In this document: one piece after another, positions 1 to 10,394 of the stretch | How the letters are laid out: each line of letters opens with the position of its first letter | Position numbering within the stretch: position 1 is the first letter of the stretch | Source of the DNA: Gautieria morchelliformis | Taxonomy: Eukaryota; Basidiomycota; Agaricomycetes; Gomphales; Gomphaceae | Assembly: GCA_015179125.1 (NCBI GenBank) | Contig: WHVA01000499.1 | Span: 16,746 to 80,745, forward strand | Length of the DNA: 64,000 nucleotides | Reading direction: 5' to 3' | Translations under genes and position numbers: made by a program | Notes under the pieces: generated by a model | Told to the model about the DNA's origin: nothing | Databases searched by the model: none | What the model saw: the letters and a program-made list of their open reading frames with translations, nothing else

Positions 1-584
1 TCATCACACCCTGCATGGCCGCATATATCCACAGCACCTGCCATCAATCAAACAAATACTCTGGATATCACAGCATCGGCTTGGCACACACTCAAACTCT
101 TCCGTACCAATTTGGTGGTTCAGCAAAGCGTCTAGAGAGGAATCAGATTCCCGAGAGTACTGTTTTTGTGAAAGATATCAGGAAAATACATCAGGAAACA
201 CCAACCTAGCAGCCAGTCCGAAAATACTGTAAGTAGCCAGCCAGCCGTACGACCAGTCATACAGTGAGAGTGTGAGACGCTTAAAACCGACCACTCGGTC
301 ATAGGCGCCACGCGGATTGTATCTCGTCCTTGGATATTTAATTTAGTCACTCCTGAAGTGGTGGAATCTACTGTGATGTTATCTAGAAGTGTATTTAATT
401 ACTTTTTCAAGATTCCAATGTTTACCCAGGGACCCCACCCAAAATTTGGACTTTGAGCGGAGATGTCGGGGCTTGGTGTTAGCCGAGTTGGCCAATCCTT
501 GCCGGTCGCCGGCGGTCACGGAGTGACGCTGCCATGTTGCTTCTGCAGCACATAACAATTGTGTAAAATACATACCATCTATAT
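1..584. other. Unassigned repeat sequence, no gene
   Basis: No convincing coding region: the short ORFs have no recognisable domain. The segment lies on the far side of the foldback element at 585-1158 from a copia LTR that begins at 1412 on the minus strand. It is therefore probably a continuation of that LTR or its flank. A short inverted similarity (GCACATAA near 549 against TTATGTGC near 1176) lies across the foldback element. The LTR end could not be fixed. Confidence 0.4.
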
Positions 585-1158
585 CACCGGAGACATGGCA
601 AAATTGCCTGACTTTGAAAATCCACTGGAAATTCTGAGGATATTCCACATTTCTTCAAAATTTCCCTATTCAGGAAATTGGATGAAAATTTATTGTTTTG
701 TCAGAGTTTTTTGGCATCAGGAAATCCTTCAAAATTTGTACGCTTATCACCTCAAAACCTTGAAGAAACCCTAAGGAAACATTGAATTTCCTCCTCTATG
801 AAACTAAATATTTAATCAAGTTTTCTCAGTTTAGAAATTCTATGAAAACATTGGTTTCCTGAATATTTGACAGAGGAACTCTGTAGAAATCAGTGTTTCT
901 ACAGAATTTCCTAACTGGGGAACTTCATTAAATAGTTAGTTTCATAGAAGAGGGAATTCAATGTTTCCTGAACATTTCTTGAAGATTTTTAGGTGATAAT
1001 TTTACAATTTTTGAAGGATTTCTTGAAGCCAAAAAACTCTGACAAAACAATAAATTTTCATCCAATTTCCTGAATTGGGAAATTTTAAGGAAATGTGGAA
1101 TATCCTTAGAATTTCTAGTGGATTTTCCAAGACTGTAAACTTTACTATGTCTCCAGTG
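585..1158. mobile_element. Foldback transposon FB1, CACTG-type ends
   Basis: Nearly the whole 574 bp is one long inverted repeat. The first 70 bases (from CACCGGAGACA) match the reverse complement of the last 70 (to TGTCTCCAGTG) with scattered mismatches, and similarity continues towards the centre. The flanks are TAT at 582-584 and TAT at 1159-1161, a 3-bp target duplication. CACTG-like ends plus a 3-bp duplication resemble the CACTA/EnSpm group. There is no transposase, so it must have been moved by another element. It shares ends, but not the interior, with the foldback elements at 38722 and 40611. Confidence 0.8.
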
Positions 1159-1161
1159 TAT

Positions 1162-1412
1162 GAAGTGTTAGGATTATGTGCAGTAGCTATGTAGTGATAA
1201 CTACACAGGAGTGAGCATCGGTATGTGATGATGTACAGAAACTGGTGCGCATCTCAGTGAATGGGTAATTCACTGAGGAGCCACTAACTACAAGTCCAGT
1301 TGATATATCAGCTCGGTCAACTATGACCAAGACAAGTATGAAGATATGAGTCCGGGTCGCGGGTTGCCAGCCCTGGCCCTGCATTCCATGCTTATCCATA
1401 CTACCTCCAACA
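1162..1412 (-). mobile_element. 3' LTR (start) of the minus-strand copia remnant
   Basis: On the minus strand the copia RNase H frame stops at 1420 and is followed by a purine tract TAAGGGGGAG (1422-1413), then TGTTGGAGG from 1412. This is the usual polypurine tract followed by an LTR. Within it, 1253-1277 forms a perfect hairpin with 10-bp arms (CTCAGTGAAT / ATTCACTGAG) and a 5-nt loop. The foldback element FB1 interrupts the repeat or its flank at 1158. The LTR end is not resolved. Confidence 0.65.
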
Positions 1413-1419
1413 CTCCCCC

Positions 1420-2435
1420 TTAAGCATAACGCAGTCCCACCATGGCATTCAGGTGTGAGACCTTATGGTGCGGAAGAGCTTTTGTGAACATGTCGGCAGC
1501 CATATCGTCCATCAGGATGTAGTCGACATGTAAGAGTCCCTCCCGCGTGGCATGGCATATGAAATGATAGTGTATGTCAATGTGCTTCGTCCACTGGTGG
1601 TATTCGTCATTCTTCGTGATGGAGATGGCTGAAATGTTTTCTAGGTGGATAGTAATGGGTTTCTCTAGCGGGCATGCATTGTCGGTCAAAAAGGCACATA
1701 TCCACAGTGCCTCCTTTGCTGCATGAGTTGCGGCAATACACTCAGCCTCAGTTGTAGATAGTGCAACAATCGGTTGCTTCTTAGAGCTCCAGGAGAGTAT
1801 GGTGAATACGTACCTGGAGATGGACAGGCGGTGCTCTTGGGACACCCAGTCCGCATCTGAGAAGGCCTCCAGGCCGCTCTGTGAACTGCCAATGAGGAGC
1901 CACATGTTCATGTGCCCTTCAGGTAGCGGAAGACATGTTTCACCGCCTCCCAGTGCGGTCTTCCTGGGTTCGGCATAAATTGTGCCAGCATCGACACAGC
2001 AAATGATATGTCTGGATGCATGCCCAAGGCCACGTACATGAGTGACCCGATGGCCTCTCTATATGGTACATTGCACATGTCGTTGTACTGGCAAGGTGTG
2101 GAGGGGGACTGGGACAAGGATAATCGGTGGTGGGGATCAAGCCGGGTGCCAAGCGGGTTTGTGTCCTGTAGATTGAATCTCTCGAGTATCTTTTGTACGT
2201 ATGCACGCTGTGAGAATGAAATCGTGCGTAGTGTCACCTCTATCCCCAGCAACCAGTGTAAATCCCCTATGACCGTTATCTTAAGGACAGTGCGCAGCTT
2301 GTCCTTGAACTGCTGGATCACCTCCTTCGAATTGCCAGCCATGGTCAGGTCGTCGACATCTACTGCGACGATGAGGACATCCTGGCCAGCCTACCTATGG
2401 AATACCGCATGCTCGACTTCGCAACACGTGAATCC
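1420..2435 (-). pseudogene. Copia RT-RNase H remnant
   Basis: The C-terminal part of a Ty1/copia polyprotein. RT: the catalytic box reads VDVDDLTMAG (usual YVDD) near 2360, followed by KEVIQQFK, LLGIEV and the C-terminal RT text PYREAIGSLMYVA and HWEAVKHVFRYLKGT. RNase H (1911-1420): FSDADW, STTEAECIA, HLENISAISI and ADMFTKALP. A TAG stop lies at 2391-2393 inside RT, and the frame shifts at about 1908 between RT and RNase H. In RNase H the usual DN of the third motif is EN. The upstream half is missing: the sequence ends where the copia LTR at 2436 starts, in the opposite orientation. This is a dead fragment. Confidence 0.85.
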
Positions 2436-3124
2436 TGTCAAAAATATATACGTCGCCCCTACAGCACCTCCCCATCCTGACCCACACTTCACACACATGC
2501 CTACACCAACCACCCGATCCCCACCATCCCACACTCGCCTCCTCAGTTCCACACACGCCCATAAAGCCCACATACACATCATCCTGGAGAGCCATGGATC
2601 GGCAGTCGATACATCAAACCACGGGTACGTCCCCGAACCTGAGTACACCTGACCTGTGGAGTAGCATGATGGCTAGCCCACCGGCCACTCATATTTCTCT
2701 TCTTTTTTTTTTTTCTTTCTTCCATATCACTCATTTCTGATGTCCACACCATATCCCACGCCTCCCATTAGATAGACAGAGTATATACACATTCTGCAGT
2801 AACTGGCACACAGAACCCCGTAGCCTAGTCCCCACACCCACACCTTCACACGCCGATTAGGCCTATCCATTCTAGCTCACTCCACACAATAGTTAAAAAC
2901 TGCCATTTGTACAGTACATTCTCCAGTCAATTGAACTCACCCTCTCACAAGAACTTGTTTGCTTTGACCAATCTACCGGGGTATTCTCCATCAGTCTTAT
3001 ACACTCTCCAGAGAAATCTTATAGACCTATATCCTTCGAACAAACTCTCGATTCAGCTTCACTTGGAAGCTTGAATCATATACCTATCACAACTCAAACT
3101 TAGATATCTTCTCAGATTAAAACA
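2436..3124 (+). mobile_element. 5' LTR (family A) of the plus-strand copia element
   Basis: Starts TGTCAAAAATATATACG and ends near GATTAAAACA, 16 bp before the gag ATG at 3141. It is 689 bp, the same length as the solo copy at 17150-17838. It shares with the other family A copies (14666, 26317, 56725) a central TGGCTAGCCC-like motif followed by a pyrimidine run, and a CAGTCAATT...GAACTCA block near the 3' end. It was inserted into the minus-strand copia RT. The exact 3' end is inferred from similarity, and no primer binding site was recognised. Confidence 0.7.
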
Positions 3125-3140
3125 CTCACTGACCTCCGCC

Positions 3141-4165
3141 ATGGCTCAAGCAACGGCATCGGCTCACATAACTCCAAAACACGACATCCACAAATTCCGA
3201 GATATAAAACTGAAGTTGGGGAAGGGCAACTGGATGTCCTGGAAGAGGGAATTATTAGCAATGGCCAGGGACAGAGGACTATACAAGATCATCACCGGTA
3301 CAGACCCTTACCCTACCGCCACTAACCAGCAGATCACCATCAATGGCGCCACCTTAACACAACATCAAGACGAATGGGATGACAAAAATAACGTCACTTT
3401 CAGCCAGATACTACTCTGCATATCGCCGGAGCTCCAAACGGCAATCGACATGACCGAAAAGTGCGAAGAAGCATGGAAGGGTCTGACAAGAAAGTTCAAA
3501 TCCACCGACCCGAGCACAATCAGCATAGTCAGGCCCAGATACAGGAATTACCACATGACTGAGGGACAATCGGTTTTGGAATACATCACTGTGATGAAGG
3601 AATACAGAAATCAGTTGTCAAAAATGGGTGAAAACATAGCTGACTCTACTCACGCCGCTACTATCCTCAGAAACGTGCCAGAATCCTGGAGGTCTATAGC
3701 GCAAACCATAGGCATGATAGAAACAGACCCAGATGAAATCAAAGAGAGGTTGGAAGCTCACGAAGCAGACCTCGGAGCCATTGAAGTATCCACGCAGGCC
3801 GCCATGGCATTCATTGCACAGTCCAGGCTGCCGAGACACCTCAACAACCCTGTCCCAAGAAAGATCAGCAACAATGCACCCACCTATGAAAACAGACCCT
3901 CACAACAACCAAGCTACGGAGGGGCAAGCTTTTATTGCAACAACTGCGGGAAGCCCAACCACTCGGCAGCTAGATGCTATGCACCAGGCGGCGGACTCAC
4001 ACCCCAGGGATCATGGAGAAAAGGGGAGAACACTCACGGAGGAATAACCAGCAAGAGGGAACAAGACGGGCAGGGCAGGCTGGCCCCACCCCCACAGCAT
4101 CAGCAACTGGGAAATGCCAACTCGGCCAGACTCGCAAACATACCGAGAAACGATATCATTATGAT
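3141..4165 (+). pseudogene. Copia gag (N-terminal part of gag-pol)
   Basis: Capsid-like protein of a Ty1/copia element. The start MAQATASAHI at 3141 lies just after the LTR. Features: the copia gag pattern LKLGKGNWMSWKREL, then ISPELQTAI...EEAWKGLTRKF, and a CCHC zinc knuckle CNNCGKPNHSAARC at about residues 263-276. The frame is cut at 4165 by a 1070-bp insertion. Joining 4165 to 5241 (dropping the insertion and one ATGAT copy) continues the same frame into the protease region, so gag and pol were a single ORF. An in-frame TGA near 5290 would end it. This is the best preserved copia coding region in the window, but it is not functional. Confidence 0.85.
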
Positions 4166-5235
4166 TGTTGTGATACACGCAATTATTCTATTCAAAGTCA
4201 TCTATATATATACAAAGAAAATAATAAAAGAAAAAGAGAGAATAATCAACTAAAAGGGTAGGAACAACACTCACGACAGACATTGACATATACAGACAAC
4301 AGACACATGACATCACGAACAGCTATCTTATCTATAGATCAGATAAGATACAGGAACAAGAGCATCAACCACATGCCGCCGATCAGAGATAGCACACCTA
4401 TCGACTGATGGCATCAGCCATGACGTTGACAGGTGCCAGGCCACAGGCACCAAGGAGGTGCGGGCACCAAATGCCGCAGAGGAGCACAGACTGTGCAGGA
4501 GCACCGGATGTCATGGAATGACTACAGAATGTAATTCCAAGTACGTGTGTTCAATCAGCTGCCCCATAGAAGAGGCACAGAGACAGCGGCCCCATCACCA
4601 AGACTAGCATTTATGCTACACAGGAGGGATTTGATTTCTATTTTCTATTGAGCTCCATGACACGACCAGCTGACTACTATCTTGACACCATGTAGACAGG
4701 GGCTTTGTATAGTAGGTACAAGACTCCATTCCAAAGCTTAACACCCCTGACACTATCCCCATCACTCCCATGGCTTTATGACTATAAGTAGTCACCCCTC
4801 TAGTTATACATAGTTTTTCCACCCATTAACTCACTATCTCGAACACTAGTAGTTACCACTAGTATAGTATAAGTAGCTACCACGAATTTATGAATCAAAC
4901 CATCCAGAATCAACTGTTTCACCCCCTGAAGTCACTGTAGTCTTGTTTGATAGCTACAGAACTTAAATCTTGATAGTTTACTCCAATTCTTCGTTGAGAG
5001 TCTACTATTATTGTTTACTCTAGACTACCTCAAAAGCGAAGCCTTTTGATATAGTTATCCTCTAGATCAAGACGATTCTCTCGTCGACACGGTCACGTGA
5101 CCTTCATCCATCAGTGCCGGACGCGCCTTGGAAGGCTTAGTCAACACACAGGAAAAGGCCAGATATAGCGGTCCCAACCACTGAGCAATAGAAACCCTTT
5201 GTCAAAGGTATTGATCAAAAATTTTCATCATAAAC
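4166..5235 (+). mobile_element. Insertion of repeat family B, solo-LTR-like, TSD ATGAT
   Basis: The 1070-bp insert is flanked by ATGAT at 4161-4165 and 5236-5240. It starts TGTTGTGATACACG and ends ATCATAAAC. A second complete copy lies at 24624-25681 (minus, TSD AAACT), a truncated one at 19332-20168, and an end fragment at 9489-9605. The 5-bp duplications and TGTT start suggest a solo LTR, but the 3' end is CATAAAM, not CA. No coding capacity. Removing it restores the copia frame, which fixes the ends precisely. Confidence 0.8.
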
Positions 5236-6503
5236 ATGATGGAGCATATTGAAGAGAAAACTAGTAACATTGTCCTATCCACAGACACGTGAGCATTATC
5301 GGCCATAGGGGATGACATACATATGTGGCTCATAGACTCGGGGGCATCCAGTCACCTGTGTGGGAATGTTGAGCTATTCGAGGAGCTACACCCAACGGCC
5401 ACCATATCAATCGAGATGTCCAGCGGCGACACATTCAACGCCGATCAGAAAGGCACAATCCAGATTACAATCCAAAGTGACGCACATATGAGAATCCCAC
5501 CACTCGCCCTCACTCTCACAGATGGCATCTTGGTGAATGCAAACCTCCTATCTGTAGGGCGAGTAACCTCAGCTAATGTTGACATAATCTTCAGCAAAAC
5601 AGATACTTCCCTTCTGATGGACGGTGAAGCAATATCCAGGGGAATGAAAGTCAACAACCTCTTCACCTACATGGCTCAGCCATCGATGAAAACAGGAAAC
5701 GAAACGGCAGCCTACTCAAATGAACCCAACAAGCTCAACCTATGGCACCACAGAATAGCACACACCGCCATATCAACAATCAAGATGATCCAAAAGAACA
5801 GACCGGTGTAGGGATCCCGGAGGTTAACACAAGCCAGACGCCAAGTCCATGCGCTAACTGTCCGTTCGGGAAACAGACTCGATCCCTTTTCAAATGCGTT
5901 CAGGAACTCCCGAAGAGCACAGGGGAGTTAATATCCTTGGCCATATGCAGTCTGTTTGAAACATCACTAGGGGGCTACAGATACTTCATCACCTGGATCG
6001 ATCACACAACAATATACGTCAACATCGACTTCTGAAGAACAAAGAATGCGGTACCATCACAAATTCCTTCAAGAACTACATCACATGGCTAAAGAAACAG
6101 AGAGGAGAGGACATAAAGAGGATCAGAACAGATAATGGAGGGGAATACATGGGAAGGGAATTCACCGGTCTGTGCAAAGAACTCAGTATTATCCATGAAA
6201 CTACTATGCCTCATCCCCTGACCACAACGGTGTAGCAGAGCGATGTAACAGGACACCGCAGGAAGGCATGTTGACACTACAAAATGACACAGGATTAACG
6301 AGCCGCTTCTGGGTGTCAAGCACACACACCGTAAATTTCGTCAAGAACCGACTGCTCCACCACAGACTCAATAGATCCCCATACGAAGCACTCTGGGGCA
6401 CAAGACCCAGACTCGACTGGCTGCGCATATATGGGTCAAAGTGCTGGCTATGATACCCAAAGCTATCAGGAGGAAGGGAGAGTTCAAATCAGTCGATGTA
6501 CGC
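5236..6503 (+). pseudogene. Copia protease-integrase remnant
   Basis: Protease: WLIDSGASSHLC at about 5326 with the catalytic DSG. GAG-pre-integrase: LWHHRIAH near 5740. Integrase then follows in shifted frames: CANCPFGKQTR (zinc-binding CxxC part), YFITWIDHTT (first catalytic D), RTDNGGEY (second D), and HNGVAERCNRT (E) near 6235. The C-terminal text RIYGSKCWL and RRKGEFKSVDVR runs to 6503, where a gypsy-derived sequence begins. There is a stop at about 5811 and frame changes near 5800, 6030 and 6220. RT, RNase H and the 3' LTR are absent, cut off by the gypsy sequence. Confidence 0.85.
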
Positions 6504-6930
6504 AACCCTGGCTGGTTGTGGAGATCACACTACCACACAACTGACAAGGGGAAATCCAAAGAGAAAAGTCTAAGGACCCCCAATGTCAGCGAGCCCGTAT
6601 TATACTACGCTGCACAGCCAGGGACAACACCTGGCACCCGCCATCAACCCTGCATCCTCCTGACCTCCCTGACCCTTGATCGACCCTTTATGCCACCTAT
6701 TATGTGAGTCGCTTGATTTCCGACACTGTTCCGAGAGCGGAAGTTGGAAATTGGAGTGGAACTGGCAAAGCGAACAGAACTGGTGGAAGTTCTCCCAGAA
6801 GTGGAATCCTTTCTGAAAGTGGAGGTGGAGATGGAATCGGAACCGGAAGCGGAGTCGGAAATGGAGTCGGAACTGGGTGTGGTGTCAGAACTGGAAATGG
6901 AAAACAGGGTGCCCCTGACATCACCCTCCC
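6504..6930 (-). repeat. 3' end of gypsy element, repeated at 37300-37760
   Basis: This stretch follows the chromodomain gypsy on its 3' side and is repeated almost base for base at 37300-37760, where it lies inside the broken P450. The distal part of the integrase frame here encodes low-complexity Pro/Ser/Val sequence down to 6700, from a GGAAYCGGA-like simple repeat. It probably contains the polypurine tract and the start of the LTR, but neither LTR border could be placed. Confidence 0.55.
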
Positions 6931-8106
6931 TCTAGCATGCTGCATCCTCGAAGCACGGGATATGAGGGATTGAAATGCCAGTGAGCGGATTCGGTGAGGG
7001 GCACCAGGGTGTGTCCTATAGAACTTGCAGAGTTTGTCTGGAGCAGAGACATCTTGCTCCGGGACCCATGAATTTTCCTCATACCCATACCCTTCCCATT
7101 TCACGAGGAATTGGAGTCGTCCTCGCACAAACCGGCTGTCCAGGATCCATTCCACCACATAGTGCTCTTCTCCATCTACGATTTCCGGTGGAGGTGGCAG
7201 ACGAGCCTTACGACCTGGAATTGGGTCCTCAAGCGTAGGGAGTAACTTCACCACGTTGAAGACAGGGTGGAGGCGGGACATGGACATTGGGAGTCGGAGG
7301 CAGTATGCATTCCATCCAACCCTCCGCATCACTGTGAAGGGCCCAAGGTAGCAGTGGGCAAGCTTCTGCGAAGGAAGTGTGGTGCGGATATCACTTGCAT
7401 CTAGATACACCTTGTCTCCAACTTGGTACTCTGGGGCAGGAACCTGACGTTGGTTGCAGTACCTTGCCATGTCATCCTTGGCCTTCACAAGGGCTGACTT
7501 GGCTTCTGAAAGGGTGGAGTCCATGCAGTCTCGGAACTCATTGACTGTCTCGAGTCGGGACTCTGCCTGGCGTGGCTCGAAGCCCATCCGCGGGTGTCAT
7601 CCAGAGTCAAGGATGAAGGGAGTCTGTTGTGTGGTGGAGTGTACATGGTTGTTGTATTGGAATTCCGCCAGTGGAAGTAACTCATCCCGGTCATCCTGCC
7701 TCTCATTGACAAAGAGGCAGAGATATTGCTCCAACTCCTGATTGACCCGTTCCGTCTGTCCGTCACCCTGTGGATGGTACGCTGTGGTGGTAGCCAGCTT
7801 TATGCCGAGCAGGCGGTAGAGCTCCCGAGTCAGTTCCACGACAAACTGCGGACCTCGGTCGGAAACGACTTGCTTCGGGAGCCCATGCAACTTCCAGACA
7901 TGCGCAAGGAACAGGCGGGCCGCTCTGAGGCCTGTGATCGTCGTGTGCGTTGGAATGAAGTGGGACACCTTGCTTACCGAGTCCACGACGTTCATGATTG
8001 CGTCGTAGCCATGGGACTCTGGGAGTTCAACGATGAAGTCAACACTGATGGTGTCCCAGCGGGATTCTGGAATCGGGAGTGGAACTAGTTCTCCGACGGG
8101 CGGATG
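6700..8106 (-). pseudogene. Gypsy integrase with C-terminal chromodomain
   Basis: Ty3/gypsy chromovirus integrase, core to C-terminus. Core: the zinc-domain frame leads into NVVDSVSKVSHFIP, VVSDRGPQF (catalytic D), and AYHPQGDGQTERVNQELEQ with the catalytic E. A GPF/Y-type module follows (YLGPFTVMRRVG, LHPVFNVVKLLP). The chromodomain is EEHYVVEWILDSR through LVKWEGYGYEENSWVPEQD near 7100-7000; chromodomains of this group direct integration to methylated-histone chromatin. The frame is the same as the upstream RNase H/zinc part (8769-8107) but is cut by TGA at 7597-7599 and 8107-8109, both where Arg is expected. The tail (below about 6930) is low complexity. Confidence 0.88.
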
Positions 8107-8769
8107 TCATTCTGCTTTGGTTCGGAGACAAAGGTCACATGTCGTCATGTACTGTCCAATGTAGCGGGACATCTGAGGCGACCAGTAGTTCCGAGCCACT
8201 AACTCCAGTGTCTTCCACCTGCCAACATGCCCAGCGACCCGTGTGTCATGGTGCTGGGACACAATGCGGCAGCGGAGATCCGCCCCACATGGAACATAGC
8301 CCTTGCCTCTGAGGTGGAGCAGCCCATCACATTCCGACCATTCCACTGCCCACACAGACCATGAGTGCCCTTTCCGAAGTTCCTCCACCGCCTTCACCAC
8401 CGACTCCTGCTTCTCTCCATTCCGGTACTGCCTCCAGATGTCCCGGAGCATTTCCGCTTCCGCCCCAACTGCAGTGACTCCTTCGAGGGCGCGGATTGCA
8501 AAGAGACCTGGGCGGAGCAATGTCATATCCGCGTTGTCTCCGCTTCCGCTTCCATGATCCGCACGGCGGGATAGGGCATCGGGCTTGCCCATGGTGCGGC
8601 CGGGGTGGTGGTGGAGCATGAAGTCGAACCGGGACAGGTGTAGGGACCACCGTGCTTGTTGTCGGTTCAACTTCTTAGACGTGCAGAAGTACTCGAGGTT
8701 CTTGTGGTCTGTCCAGATCTCAAACAGGCATAGAGGCCCCTCAAGGAAGTGTCGCCACTCCTCCAGCAC
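8107..8769 (-). pseudogene. Gypsy RNase H C-terminal part and integrase zinc domain
   Basis: Reads EEWRHFLEG, then [11 protein letters not shown] (RNase H motif) and KPDALSRR, the normal end of gypsy RNase H. The integrase H2C2 zinc domain follows with HHDTRVAGHVGRWKTLELV...YWSPQM and CDLC. It is bounded upstream by TGA at 8770-8772, where the family has Arg (IMRVLEEWRHFLEG-like), and downstream by TGA at 8107-8109. The continuous frame on both sides shows these are point nonsense mutations in one ancestral pol frame. Confidence 0.87.
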
Positions 8770-8772
8770 TCA

Positions 8773-9488
8773 CATGATTGCCAGCATCTCCTTGTCGTGG
8801 ATCTCATAGTTCCGCTCGACCGGACTAAGGCTTTTAGAGAAGAAGGCAATCGGATGTCACCCCTCACCATCTTCCGATGACTGTTGTGACAAGACCGCTC
8901 CGGTAGCTGTGTCGGTAGAATCCGCCTTGACTCGGTAACGGTGAGACTGGGGCAGAAGTGATCAGCTCCTTGAGTTTGTCAAAGGAGGCTTGTTCAGGCT
9001 CTCCCCACCACCATCCAACCTCCTTCTTGGTGAGGTCGAAGAGGGCATGGGTGTGGCAGGAGAAGTCCTTGATGAACCGCCAGTAGAAATTGACAAACCC
9101 AATGAAGGACTACACCTCCTTCTTGTTCCGTGGCACATGCCAATCCGATACACCGGAAACTTTGACCGTGTCCATTTCCACCTTTCCTTCTGACACAATC
9201 ACCCCAAGGTACTCTATCCACGTCCGCTCAAATTCGCACTTTTCTGGCTTGAGACACAGGTTGTACTCCCAGAGCTGTTCCAGCACTCTCTGCACAACCT
9301 CCCAATGTTCTGACATAGTTTTTGTGAAGATGAGGATGTCATCGAGGTAGACACAGACAACCCCTTCTGCTATCATGTCACGGAAGATGTCATTCATCAT
9401 CGTCTGGAATGTGGCAGGACTGTTGGTGAGGCCAAAGAACATGACCTGTGGCTCAAAGAGTCCTTGGTTGGTGTGTAATGCGGCCTTA
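8773..9488 (-). pseudogene. Gypsy reverse transcriptase, 5'-truncated
   Basis: RT palm region: [31 protein letters not shown] (catalytic YLDD near 9350), KPEKCEFE, YLGVIVSEG, and then FIGFVNFYWRFIKDF after a TAG stop at 9110-9112 where Gln is usual. Beyond about 8960 the reading is broken by frameshifts. The element ends abruptly at 9488, joined to a fragment of repeat family B, so protease, gag and the 5' LTR are missing. Confidence 0.85.
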
Positions 9489-9605
9489 CACGCCTCGGAA
9501 GGCTTAGTCAACACACAGGAAAAGGACAGATATAGCGGTCCCAACTGCTGAGCAATAGACACCCTTTGTCAAAGGCATTGATCTAACATTTTAATCATAA
9601 AAATG
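9489..9605 (+). repeat. End fragment of repeat family B
   Basis: Matches the last 120 bp of the family B insertion at 4166-5235 (CGCCTCGGAAGGCTTAGTC to TTTTAATCATAAAA) with few differences. The rest of the copy is missing. The join with the gypsy RT at 9488 marks a deletion or ectopic recombination. Confidence 0.75.
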
Positions 9606-9946
9606 TGAAAGACAGATGCATATTTTTTCACTTACTAGTAGTAACAAAGACATGTAACCACCTGTCTATTCTGGGTAAAGAGCTGGCTCCAGCATCCCCT
9701 GGGAAGCGCCCAAAAGCCATGGCTTTGGGGCCTGGCTCCAGCTCTCTGGATTCAGGGAGGGGCCCTCAAAGCCAGCCCCATAACGGCTTGGGCCCCTCCC
9801 AGCTCGGTCTTTTAGCGGCCCAGCTTGGACTAGGCTGGGGCTTTAGCCAGGACTTGGAAACACTAGTTGTGCTGTCCCATGACTCCACTCCTAAGTGGAA
9901 TTAGGGTCAGAACTCACTGCCAAGTTGAAGTATTATTGGTCCAAAG
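9606..9946. other. GC-rich segment with palindromes, no gene
   Basis: No coding region supported. It contains imperfect palindromes such as GCCCAAAAGCC/ATGGCTTTGGGGC near 9709-9732 and paired GGGGCCC/GGGCCCC blocks near 9762-9798, which may be remains of a small DNA element. Confidence 0.35.
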
Positions 9947-9951
9947 TGTTG

Positions 9952-10356
9952 TGACTCAGGAAATGACTCCTGCATGCCTCAGAGCCTGATTTGGCCCATG
10001 ACTCATGCTTGGACTCTGGCGTATCATTGGTTGAGGGGCCTCTTACCCAATGAAAGGCTGTGTTGAGCTAATCCTGTTTGAGAATAAGGGTGTATCTTAT
10101 TCTTAGATGTGACTCATGCCTGACTCACTACCCCCTTTCTACATGACTCAGTGCATGACTCACTCCCTGATCATGGGCTGTGATTCGTCGACATGAGTTC
10201 TGACTCATTACCCTTTTTCACTCTGACTCACTACCCCATTTCTTCATGACTCAGTGCATGACTCACCCCCTAATTGTGAACTGCAATTGGCCAACACATG
10301 CTCTGACTCACTACCCTTTTTCTCAATGACTCACTACCCTATTTCTTCATGACTCA
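9952..10356 (+). promoter_or_regulatory. Array of 14 TGACTCA motifs
   Basis: Exact TGACTCA starts at 9952, 9999, 10110, 10121, 10144, 10156, 10201, 10224, 10247, 10259, 10304, 10327 and 10350, plus near matches. All are on the plus strand in this 405-bp stretch, embedded in degenerate repeats of the type TGACTCACTACCCC...TTCATGACTCAGTGCA. TGACTCA is the core site of Gcn4/AP-1-class bZIP factors. A TATA box follows at 10387. The arrangement looks like an LTR promoter or enhancer, but the LTR borders were not found. Thirteen listed starts are certain; the count of 14 includes the overlapping near match at 9963 (ATGACTCC). Confidence 0.7.
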
Positions 10357-10386
10357 TTCTAGTCTATTAATAGATAGTTGATACAA

Positions 10387-10394
10387 TATAAAAG
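10387..10394 (+). promoter_or_regulatory. TATA box downstream of the TGACTCA array
   Basis: TATAAAAG about 30 bp after the last TGACTCA site. It fits a core promoter of a former LTR. No downstream ORF of convincing quality is present, so the transcript would be non-coding or belong to a lost element. Confidence 0.5.

Noticed and set aside
9605..9904. 99-residue ORF with Gly/Leu/Pro-rich sequence
   Set aside because: Lies in a palindromic GC-rich repeat; no domain.
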